Below are positions 50,401-58,557 of a stretch of 64,000 nucleotides of DNA, one piece after another. Where the stretch lies: NCBI GenBank assembly GCA_905160935.1, contig CAJHZI010000778.1, positions 1-64,000 of the forward strand, read 5' to 3'. A model generated the notes under the pieces. That model saw only the letters and a program-made list of their open reading frames with translations. It ran no database searches and had not been told where the DNA came from. The DNA is from Enchytraeus crypticus (taxonomy: Eukaryota; Annelida; Clitellata; Enchytraeida; Enchytraeidae). Positions within the stretch are counted from its first letter, which is position 1; each line of letters begins with the position of its first letter. The translations under genes and the position numbers were made by a program.

Positions 50401-53400
50401 TCATTTCTGACTGGGTGTCGCGAATCTCACCTAAACATCAATCAAACAATGGGTGTCGTGAATCTCACCTAAACATCAATCAAACAATGGGTGCCATGAA
50501 TCTAATCAAACAGCAATCTAGCAATGGGTGTCACATATCTCTCACATCATTCAATCAATATAATCGCTATGAAGTAGACAAAATGGACTGCATAGAAAGC
50601 ATAGGAAAACCAACTGAAATGCTTGAACACTTTTCCCAGTATCCCGGCAGGGTCCTCACTGACAGCGTACTGGAGCAGCTTCTGGAGCTGATCCCGATCC
50701 AGTGTGGACAGAGTCTCTGTCATAGGAGCATGGACTGTCACCTGTCAATAACAACAACAACAAGGCTTAGTGATAGGAGATTTCTCTTTAAACGCATCTT
50801 TGTACTTTCATTCTTTCTGGAGACTAAGAAATGGCACAATTATAACATTAAAAATACCACTAAGCCTCTATAAGCCATTATAAGTCGCTATTAGCCTCTA
50901 TAAGCCGCAATAAGCCGCAATTAGCCGTTATAAGCCGCTATTAGCCTCTATAAGCCGTAATAAGCCTCTATAAGCCACTATAAGCAGCTATAAGACTCTA
51001 AAAGCCGCTATAGGACAGATTTAGCAGTGTTTGACTGACAAAGAAAGTAATAACAAGCCTATTCTAGGTACACATTAACATTTCATATGCAATATAAAAT
51101 CTAACAGAAGGCAAATATAAATGAATAAAGGTTAGATATATCCTTCGGCCAATAAGATGTGAACAACAATAAACTAAACTTGATTTATAATAGATGGGAT
51201 TTTAGATATAATTCAAACAACTATTCTTCTTATAGACCTAGAACTAAAAAGAAATCGAAACAAAGAACAAGACGCTCAAAAAACTGCCTGAAACTTCATA
51301 TTTCTGATCAACACCAAGTGCTACATTGAGTTAGTCTTCAAGGAAACGGACGTTAAACCTTTATTATTTATTATTATTATTTATAAAAACACTACAACAG
51401 AACCACAGTGACATTGAAACTTTGACAAGAAATTCATTTTAAATAGATCTCTATTCATACAATCTCTCTGAAAATGGAGAAAAAGTGGCCAACAAAGCCA
51501 CTGCTATCACATCTACAGTTCCAACTGAACTCGATTAACAATTCTACATAAATGACCACCCCGCTAGGAAGTACGAACTTGATCCGGGTTCTTGATGCGA
51601 TGAATAACGGCCGCTAGAACGTGCTCGCACCAGATTTCATTCTTGCACTCGGAGCAAGTGCTGCTGATGATCTTTTGCTTCTCAAACAGCAGCGACACTC
51701 TGATCTCACTGTTACCCCGCACTCCCCCCACGCCCGCAGTAGACGTTGTGGCAGAGGAACTCTCACTCTGTGAGTGTTTCGTCAGATATGCCGTCGCCAT
51801 AAATCCTGCAATCAGTCAATCAAAGTATTAACTTATTACATTAAGCATTTATGCTCCTCCTATATCAATCACACAGCCAATCAAAGCATTATCTCATTGA
51901 TGCCCCTCCTATATCAATCACACAGCCAATCAAAGCATTATCTCATTGATGCCCCTCCTACATTGAATTACCCAGCCAATCAAAGCATTATCTCATTGAT
52001 GCCCCTTCAACATTGAATTACCCAGCCAATCAAAGCATTATCTCATTGATGCCCCTCCTACATTGAATCACCCAGCCAATCAAAGCATTATCTCATTGAT
52101 GCTCCTCCTATATAAATCACTCAGCCAATCAAAGAATTGTCTCATTGATGCTCCTCTAATATCAATCACTCAGCCAATCAAAGCATTATCTCATTTATGC
52201 TCCTCTTATATCAATCACTCAGCCAATCAAACCCATAAACAAGTGATACCACCTCTACACTCATTCAATTGACCAATCAAATCCTAATCTCACTGATAAC
52301 AATCCCACACACATTTAATCAGCCAATCAAATCACTCCACTGAGGACATATGACAAGTGAAATTATCTGCAACGTCAACAGAAAAATATATTTCACTTCT
52401 GAATGTGTCGTAATACTATTTGGGTCGATGCTATCCATATGCCTATACAACTTCAATAAAATAACAAATAAATTCCTTTCGGTTCAATATAAAGATGTCC
52501 TGCATAATTTGAAACTGACTTCAGACGACTTACCGACTTGCCACATTTCCTTTATCTTATTGTCCTGCACGAGACTGACGGCTCTCTTCCAGCCGACCAG
52601 TCTATCCGTCAAGTAAGCAAACGCTCGTACCCGCCTGATGTCCTGAGGAAATGACCAGTACGCCACCTGCAGTCAACATAAGAGTCAATAGAGTCAGTAC
52701 AGTCAACATAATGTTGCTTCCCGTCAACAAAGTGTCAACAAACACTGCCAACACAGTCAATAGAGCTCTAATAGAATCAACAAAGTGCCAAGAAACTACC
52801 GATGCCACAGACCTACCACAGACCTACCTATACCACAGACCCACCTATACCACAGACCTACCTATACCACAGACCTACCTATGCCACAGACCTACCTATG
52901 CCACAGACCTACCTATACCACAGACCTACCTATAGACACAGAATGAAACACTTTACCTTACGCAGCAGAGCCTCGTCGAGGGGTGGAGTTTGCCCGTCCA
53001 GCTCGTTGGAGCAGCAGTACTTAGCCGTTGCGTGAGCCGCCAGGTCCAGCAGGGACGTCGGCTGCTGCTGGCTCTGTGAGGAGCTGGAATAGTCGAGACA
53101 GTCGGACGTTCCGGAGACATCCATGTCGAGGGATTCACTCTGATCCCCCGTCAGGATGTACATTATGTCGTTCAACATGTCTGCTGCTCAGATCAATCAA
53201 TCAGTCAATCTATCAATAAATCAATCAGTCTATCAATCAATCAATCAATCAATTAATCAATCAATCAGTCTATCAATCAATCGATCAATCAATCAATAAG
53301 AATTTAATGTCCGGTTCCTCACCACAAGGAAATGTCAGGGACGTCTATTGCAGACTCTACACAAACAGGCACCAAAACACCACACGATGATGACTGAATG

Positions 53401-54642
53401 CACAAAGATGACAAGAGAAAGCGAGATAAAAAGAGTGCTGTTCAGCTAAACAGATATCATACTGGTTCTCATTTAAGAGATTGATAGTAATATATATTTA
53501 TAGATGATATTATATATTTATGTGTTTAATATTAAATATTATATATTTAATATATAAAAAATAAATAGAGTTTGATAGTAATATTATATCATTCAGCATC
53601 ATTGTTCTTTAGACAACCATATAACCTAAATGATTCTTATATTTCTTTTAATACTAGTAATAGTAAAATATCTTGTAGTACTGATTTGAAAAAGTTGGTT
53701 TAAAGTGCTAATAGGAAGAAATGAAAGAGGTCTCAGGTTTCCAATACCCTTTGGAAGGTTTCAAGGAGTACCCGTGTAGTAACAGTGTTGAAACAGACAT
53801 TAACTCAATTTCTTTTAGTTATGTAAGTAACGATATATACGAAAATAGACCTTCTTTCCACTAGTTTTAGACAATTTTGTAGCAATTTCTGGATCCTACA
53901 CCCTAGCTAATTCATTCTAATTAACAACCATATCGTCAGTGCACCGCCAAGTGGGTGGCAGGTTCAAGGTAAATATTCATACTCAAGTCTACTTTCCCGC
54001 TCCATAAGAGCATTCCTTAGATCAACAAGTTAATCCCTTCACAAAGTCTATGCCTTATCCATACCTTATGTAGCCTCTAGCTTGGGAAAAGTATGGCTTC
54101 TGAGGTGGTTTCCCGTTGCCTTCCTCAGTTAGATGGATTAAATGCCATTTAATCCTGGGGGAAATTATTTCATGGTGAGGTGGGTCCCCTATTGTCATCC
54201 TCAGCTCCTGCCTTTAGTCGTTTCTTACGTACAAGCAGCAGATTATTTGTGGTTGCCCTATTCTGCAGTGATCCAACCACACCCGAGCACAACACGAGGA
54301 AACAACGATAATACATCATATTATTATACTTACCTCTATGAAGAACGACAATAAAAGATTAAGAAAAATTAAGGACATGAAAAATAGGGGATTGACTGAT
54401 GATATGGTGTGGTACAGAGAGGACTGGACAATGTCTATTCGTATCCCGACCCTGGTTAAACTGGGATTTAAGGGAAGATGATGATGATTATACATACCTC
54501 TGTCAGAAGAGTCCTCCCCTCGACGATTTCTCCGACGCAGATGAGGTCTAGTGATGGAATCAACCCGTCCAAAGAAGAATGAAGAAGGGCTACAGAACGA
54601 CAGGTCATCATCGGAAGACGAACCAGAGTCGTCAAAGTCCAT
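38497..54642 (-). CDS. SWIM zinc-finger protein of the ZSWIM4/5/6/8 group, 17 exons
   Basis: ZSWIM8 is a Cullin-RING substrate receptor; ZSWIM4-6 are less well known. Exons on the minus strand: 54498-54642, 52957-53180, 52534-52666, 51579-51805, 50615-50741, 50238-50430, 49418-49566, 48673-48817, 47609-47699, 46848-46957, 45987-46173, 44923-45073, 43990-44102, 42604-43171, 41404-41549, 40158-40520, 38497-39423. The phases close to 3999 nt, 1332 residues. Family marks in order: AYWSFPQ, the SWIM motif CSECKNEIWCEH, HRIKNPDQV, the box HAPMTETLSTLDRDQLQKLL, the block VDGAPDPTYGG, LSRLWRDLSHL, and the C-terminal STKKKLIKMLAQDF. These match ZSWIM5/6 and ZSWIM8 segments in the same order. The C-terminal 300 residues are helical. 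The start at 54642 has a good context, but an AG lies just before it, so an upstream exon cannot be excluded. The ends of exons 7 and 11 are the least certain. Confidence 0.93.
39404..39560 (-). repeat. 37-bp array built from the exon-17 acceptor
   Basis: The real exon starts at 39423 (TTTACAG|GAGCTGGTGCT). Copies of the acceptor and about 20 exon bases begin at 39464, 39501 and 39538, all with the AG intact. A truncated SINE-1 tail (39559-39602) closes the array. Confidence 0.9.
39708..39902 (-). mobile_element. LINE 3' end, (GAT)n-tailed family
   Basis: Minus-strand copy: CTCAGTTTAACTAGGGTCAA, GACCTTCTCTAATCCTCTCT, and CACCAACCGAATGTCC at the 5' side. Confidence 0.7.
39915..40112 (-). mobile_element. 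LINE 3' end, PxGSAL-type family
   Basis: Minus-strand copy from TCTTCAGTGCACTGCCAAGT to GGCTTCTCAGTTACCTTCCT, inserted directly behind the previous LINE end and 46 bases from exon 16. Confidence 0.7.
40505..40945 (-). repeat. Array built from the exon-16 acceptor
   Basis: The real exon starts at 40520 (GTTGTTGTTCAG|ATACTGAAGC). Copies of CTCAG|ATACTG with about 20 exon bases start at 40567, 40623, 40688, 40879 and 40933. Between them are shorter units (GCACAACAAGTGCAACACTG) that have lost the exon part. Confidence 0.9.
41169..41302 (-). repeat. SINE-1 copy
   Basis: Minus-strand full-length copy: AAGCTGGTAAAGCTAATATT to CTTCGCCACAGGCTCC. Confidence 0.9.
41640..41995 (-). mobile_element. LINE 3' end, (GAT)n-tailed, longest copy, beside a second LINE end
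   Basis: 41708-41995 is a minus-strand copy with a full (ATC)n tail, GTTTAACTAGGGTCGGGATA and GCTCACCAACCGAATGCCCT. Immediately before it, 41640-41700 reads on the plus strand EDREAWRRSIPWTCQY, the end of the PxGSAL-type family. Confidence 0.7.
42378..42512 (+). repeat. SINE-1 reference copy
   Basis: Full-length tRNA-derived SINE. GGAGCCAGTGGCGAAGTCGG gives the A box, GGGTTCAAATCC (42429-42440) the B box, then CGCCCGTCACTGACATTGCT, GAGTGAGGAAACTGACGTTA and CTTTACCAGCTTTTA. It is the least mutated copy and therefore probably among the youngest. Confidence 0.92.
43194..43350 (-). repeat. (TTGA)n-tailed retroelement 3' end
   Basis: TCAATCAATCAATAAGAATT, GTCCGGTTCCTCACCATAAG, then CTCTTCACAAAAAGGCGCC and CACAAGAGAAAGCGAGATCA. 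It aligns over more than 150 bases with 53283-53445, so the family body extends beyond the tail. Confidence 0.8.
43510..43808. repeat. 24-bp palindrome-rich minisatellite
   Basis: Twelve near-perfect units of TGTGCATGTCTAGACAGCTG plus CAGC. The unit contains CTGCAG, TCTAGA and ATGCAT-like palindromes and is open on both strands (SCACLDSC forward, MHSCSCLD reverse). It lies in an intron of the SWIM gene. Confidence 0.95.
44105..44400. repeat. CAA/CAG trinucleotide-like tract
   Basis: Irregular AACAACAGTAGCAACAA units abutting the exon-13 acceptor (44102). Confidence 0.9.
44382..44685 (+). repeat. 152-bp exact direct duplication with hairpin
   Basis: Two copies (44382-44533 and 44534-44685) with no difference that I can see. 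Each contains AGTATTTCAAAG and its complement CTTTGAAATACT separated by about 11 bases. Confidence 0.9.
44765..44920. repeat. LINE end fragment followed by GAGA microsatellite
   Basis: ATATACCAAGGACCTGCCTG resembles the PxGSAL LINE end; a GAGACAGAGAG tract follows and runs into the exon-12 donor. Confidence 0.65.
45441..45897 (+). repeat. 20-bp minisatellite, about 23 copies
   Basis: Units like CTTAGCCCTGTTTACATTAG in strict 20-base register, in intron 11. Confidence 0.95.
45917..45985 (-). repeat. (TTGA)n-tailed retroelement end touching exon 11
   Basis: TCAATCAATCAATC, then AACATTCGGTTCCTCGCCAT and GCAATGCCAGGGACGTCTAC. The exon-11 donor (GT at 45985-45986) falls at its boundary. Confidence 0.75.
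46622..46790 (+). mobile_element. LINE 3' end, PxGSAL-type family
   Basis: TTTTCCCAAGCTATAGGCTA to CTTGGCAGTGCACTGAAGAA, plus strand. Confidence 0.7.
47815..48010 (-). mobile_element. LINE 3' end, PxGSAL-type, coding remnant
   Basis: Minus-strand translation ends in TMDLPVGSALRE just before the tail, which gives the family its working name; the upstream part carries the family 3' segment in diverged form. Confidence 0.65.
48503..48628 (+). repeat. SINE-1 copy
   Basis: GGAGCCAGTGGAGATGCCGA, GGGTTCAAATCCTGGG and GTGTGGAAACTGCCGTTAAA. It ends 45 bases from exon 8. Confidence 0.88.
48930..49135. repeat. 32-bp minisatellite
   Basis: Six copies of a unit containing TTCCAGATAAATGCTATGAT, with CCAG at 48941, 48973 and so on. 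Confidence 0.9.
49561..49915 (-). repeat. 50-bp array built from the exon-7 acceptor
   Basis: The real exon starts at 49566 (GGTCGCAG|GCAGTACTAT). Equivalent positions recur at 49612, 49662, 49712, 49762, 49812 and 49862, an exact 50-base period after the first step. All six keep AG at the splice position (CTCAG, CGCAG, CGCAG, CATAG, CGTAG, CGCAG). Confidence 0.93.
50110..50202 (+). repeat. LINE/SINE tail fragment, (TTATT)n
   Basis: TGACGTCACTGACATCATCC, GAGGATATGGACTTTAAACC and TTATTATTATTT match the CR1/L2-like LINE 3' end. A similar tail is at 51335-51385. Confidence 0.65.
50412..50560 (-). repeat. 38-bp array built from the exon-6 acceptor
   Basis: The real exon starts at 50430 (GATGTTTAG|GTGAGATTCG). 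A near-identical copy has its junction at 50468 (TTTAG|GTGAGATTCA), followed by two decayed copies to about 50560. Confidence 0.88.
50868..51015. repeat. Short-period TAAGCC minisatellite
   Basis: Units TAAGCCGCTAT and TTAGCCTCTAT about 11-12 bases long, in intron 4. Confidence 0.85.
51812..52340. repeat. 50-bp array with CCAAT motifs
   Basis: Eight or more units with CAGCCAATCA at 51874, 51923, 51973, 52023, 52073, 52122, 52171 and 52219. The array starts a few bases beyond the exon-4 acceptor (51805). Confidence 0.9.
52795..52938. repeat. 18-bp minisatellite
   Basis: Units like ACCTACCTATACCACAG, ending 20 bases before the exon-2 donor. Confidence 0.9.
53195..53445 (-). repeat. (TTGA)n-tailed retroelement 3' end
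   Basis: Long TCAA tract (53195-53300), then GTCCGGTTCCTCACCACAAG and the body shared with 43194-43350. Confidence 0.8.
53938..54128 (-). mobile_element. LINE 3' end, PxGSAL-type family
   Basis: Minus-strand copy: CAGTGCACCGCCAAGTGG to GGTTTCCCGTTGCCTTCCTC. A fragment of the (GAT)n LINE precedes it (53840-53925). Confidence 0.7.
54378..54490 (+). mobile_element. LINE 3' end, (GAT)n-tailed family
   Basis: GAAAAATAGGGGATTGACTG type start, GAGAGGACTGGACAATGTCT and CGACCCTGGTTAAACTGGGA, ending GATGATGATT 8 bases from the exon-1 donor of the SWIM gene. Confidence 0.75.
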
Positions 54643-56044
54643 GCCTAATACTCTTATTTTATTAAAGAAATTAATACAATGCCAATCAGCAACCAGTTGT
54701 TCTAAATTTATGACAATATTCTGTAATACACCTGAAATACTTATCAGTGCTTCAACTAATTTATTTTATTACATGCGGTTATGAAAAACATTATAAGAAT
54801 TTATTCATAAAATCTCTAGCTTGTAATATTAAATTTCTAATAGTTCTAATCATGAAATATACATCAACATTAACCCAAAACAATATAGGATTGAATACAT
54901 AATTTATAAGGAAGTGAAAGAGTAAGGTTTAATTAATCTTTAATTAGTCACTACCAAAACCACTCAATGATATCATCAAATTTCAAGTAACTGTAGAAAT
55001 GCAACATTTTCAGACAAAGCAAAAACATAAATGAAATATAACATATATTAATACTTGCTGTTAGCCAAAAAGTTGATACATAACTTAACAATATGAATTA
55101 GCCAAAACTATAAATATTTTTATAAGAAATTTAAAGAATCCTCCAGAATATAAGTAATGTAACAAACTAATAACTCACAACTTGTAGAAAAATCCCCCAA
55201 CAGAAACAGAAACTAATCATTCTTTTTGAGATTAATAGTAAACAATCTATTACGTTCCTGATTAAAATTTCACTTATTCAATGTTTATACTACCATCATG
55301 AAAGCACAGAAAATCTACGCAGTAAAAAAGTAAAGTGTCTAAATTGTTTGAGGTTACGTAATTAATAAGGCTGCTTAAGTTTTACACGAGATTTTAAGAA
55401 AAATTTTGTCAAAAAGAAACAATTCTTACCAACTCTAATTTATCAACAGTCTCTCCAAATGAAAACAGTTTACATTTCGCCCCAGATCCCAGTTTATCCA
55501 GAATCCACTTTATCTAGATCCTATTTGTTAAAGAACTCTCTTTATCCAGATCCCACTTTATGCAAACCTCACTTTATCCAGCTCACATTTTATCCAGATG
55601 TCAGTTTATCCACATTCCATGCACTTTATCCAAATCCCACTTTACCCAGAGCCTATACTTTATTTCTATTCAACATTTGTAGCAATGATTCAAAAGTTCG
55701 GTACAACACTTAGTAGATCGGTATCTCTTTAATGAAATCTAGACTAATAGTAGAGAATCTTAAGCAGAATTGAAAAATTCTTTTATATTGACTTAATGTA
55801 TAAACTCACTAAGGAGCTTTCAAAGTCTCTTAAAGTGATTTTAGAGTAATGGCACCGATTTTTCTGAATTTCGAGTTCTGCACGTTTAAACCATTTTTAG
55901 CTCGGGTTTGAAGCGATGTGCTCGATGTTGTCAATGATAACAGTAGTTATATATTTAATTATTGCTGTCAATTGACAACAGACGAGAAAATATTCTTAAA
56001 TCTGCGCCGGCTGCCATGGGAGCGCCAACAAAAGGCAACGAATG

Positions 56045-56285
56045 TCTCAATAGCGCAATGGATAACGTCATGAACTTTCAATTGACAGATACTGAGGTGA
56101 ATAGAACCCTCGTGGGTTCGAATCTCAGCCGCGCTGATCTGAGAATAAAATCTCGGACATTCACTGGACTGGTTAAATGGAAAAATGGATTAAATTGCCT
56201 AACGGATTGAACATGTGGTGTTAAAAAGTGGTAGATATTGACATAGCTATACATAACATTTCACTATAATGCGTGTTTTTACTTT
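56045..56285 (+). repeat. SINE-2 copy
   Basis: AATAGCGCAATGGATAACGT, GTGGGTTCGAATCTCAGCCG, CTGAGAATAAAATCTCGGAC and the full body. Confidence 0.88.
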
Positions 56286-56305
56286 AATGATTACCGCTAC
56301 TGGTT

Positions 56306-56326
56306 CAAATTTTTGCTAGTCGGGGA
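56306..56326 (+). pseudogene. Possible U1 snRNA fragment
   Basis: AAATTTTTGCTAGTCGGGGA differs by two bases from the Sm-site and stem-IV start of the U1 gene 600 bases downstream. The match is short and may be chance. Confidence 0.3.
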
Positions 56327-56783
56327 GGGAAAAGGAGAAAGTAACGAACACTACAAAAACAGCAACCAAGAAAGGAAACTATGTAGCACATGCGTTATGT
56401 CATGTGTGTACAACTAACTATAGCACGGAATACTGAAAAAACCCAAGAAGGAAAAAACTAACTTTTACATTTTAATGCAAACAATCGTCTTATCCAACTT
56501 CTTCATCAGTCACCTGATGGCGCCACAATACAATCACCATTTCTTTCAAAATATACCAATGTTTATTTTCCAATAAATTTATTAGTAAGATATAATTATG
56601 AGGTAAAATTACATTTATACATCATTTCTGATAACAAGTACATATTAGTTAGAGAATCCTTATGCAATATTATAAAATTTGTTTATTTTCGAAATGTAAC
56701 CTTCTGTTTTTAAGAGTAATTATAAACACCATATTTCCATCAATTTTCTATTCAATAAATGCTGATAGTCACGATGTGAAAGC

Positions 56784-56947
56784 ATACTTACCTGGCACGG
56801 GGAACACCTGGATCAGGAAGCAGGTTTCTCCAGGTCGAGGCCCCTCCATTGCACCCTGGTTGGGCTGAAGCCTGCGATCACCCCAAATGCGGGTGAGTCG
56901 AGTGCATAATTTTTGCTAGTTGGGGACTGCGTTCGCGCTATCCCCTT
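56784..56947 (+). ncRNA. U1: U1 spliceosomal snRNA
   Basis: The 164-base RNA starts ATACTTACCTGGC, the exact 5' end that pairs with 5' splice sites. GATCAGGAAG matches the U1-70K-binding loop of stem I and ATTGCAC the U1A-binding loop of stem II. AAATGCGGGTGAGTCGAGTG corresponds to stem III and its flank, ATTTTTG is the Sm site, and GGGGACTGCGTTCGCGC forms stem IV. The length equals human U1. Every protein-binding element is intact, so it could be functional; other copies in the genome are likely. Confidence 0.95.
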
Positions 56948-58074
56948 AGAATTAACTAATGAAAACATTTTTTAAACTGCGTAAATTCATAATATTCTAT
57001 ATAAAACCTTTGTGTATTTTAGAATAAAGGCTGATGGGAAGAATAAAGGTTTCAAAAGAAATGCAAGCCCAACAACTAGAATGAGATCCGTTTAATATAT
57101 GGATCGCAATATATATTAGCTATGCTAATAATGTTTGCGGCATAATGTTGTACCACCAGACACTAAATTATTTAGATAAAAATTAGAAGATTTTAATTTT
57201 ACCTTACTGTATGTAGCCTATTTCATCGATCTTCACTCATAGCGAAACTAATTATATTGTCAAATAAATAATATTCCGCAATGAAAAGCTATAGGTGTGA
57301 TTAATTAAAGGTCCGTGACTCCTCCGAAAATGAGGTCTCGTAATTTAGAAGATATTTTAATTGATTTTTAACATTTATCTTTTTTGACTCATGACCGAAA
57401 TGGAAGTGGTGGTTGAAAATCCTGATATTAGATCTAAAGACTTTAAAATTGGTTAAACAGAATAACATAATAAATTAGTTGGAACTAAGAAAAGCATCAG
57501 CAAGTGCAAGGGAATTGATCTGAATACACGTACTTGAAGTCAGCAACCTATAAAGATTAATCGCGTTCTGAATCAAATCCAAGCCTAAGAGAAAAAGGAT
57601 GCAAAACCGATTCAGAATTCAGAAAACTCGTCCAAAAATATGGTATTAAATTTTTGATCTTCTCTTGAACAAATTAGACCAACCCGATTTATATAAGAAA
57701 ACAATCTTCATGTGACTTAAACATATCATCCCAGCTTCAAGCTAAACTGTACATGTAATTCTACCTCACCTCACCATACACTAGCCATAGGCATAGGCGT
57801 GACCTAACCCTAGGTCACGCCTACATATTTATAGTTTAATTAAACGGATGAAAAATAAAACATGCGTGTTGTGTGAAAATGTTAATTATGTTATGCTATG
57901 CTAGTAGTGCAGGTAAGTTTTAAAAACTTTTATTTTATTTTGGTCTCCAACAGGTAATTGTGCTTTCTGGCCCAGTGTTTGTTATGTTAAAAAGAACTAA
58001 AATTTTGAACTGCACTAGAACAGTTCTTTGAATTTATTTGTTTACATATATCTGTTGTTATGGTAACGGATATC
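56948..58074. other. Intergenic, between U1 and PPIL6
   Basis: AT-rich, without recognisable repeats or exons. GGCGTGACCTAACCCTAGGT near 57803 is a short inverted repeat (GTGACCTA/TAGGTCAC). The PPIL6 promoter should lie in the last few hundred bases. Confidence 0.5.
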
Positions 58075-58463
58075 ATGGCGGCTGTACAATTAGAAGTGTT
58101 TGGTTTATTAAAAGACGTTTCGTTTCATGTTGCCAGATGTTGTGCTCAGGTATTATCTAATTTTTGTTAGGATGATTCGAGGGACATACTGTGTCTCAGA
58201 AATTACTTCCTTAAATGTTTGTGTGATAATTTTTGTGATTGCAAACTATTTGAAACAAGATTTCATTACTTGTAAGAATTAAGTTAGACTTTGTAAAAGA
58301 CTCCTATGACAATCATTAAAAACAGTGCTGGCAGGATTGCCATTACCCACTTTAATCCAACTTTCTCATAGGTTAGGATTTAGATTTATGTAATTCGTGT
58401 GGGGATTAGTGTAGCTTTTAATGCCTATCCAATAGTTTCTGACTGTAGACACACACACACACA

Positions 58464-58557
<94 letters not shown>

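Larger units (their letters stand above)
54643..56783. other. Intergenic, upstream of the SWIM gene and of U1
   Basis: Mostly AT-rich unique DNA. 55480-55640 repeats TTTATCCAGATCCCACTTTA-like units about 18 bases long. A SINE-2 copy lies at 56045-56285 and a U1-like fragment at 56306-56326. A snRNA-type promoter should precede 56784, but I cannot define its element. Confidence 0.55.
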
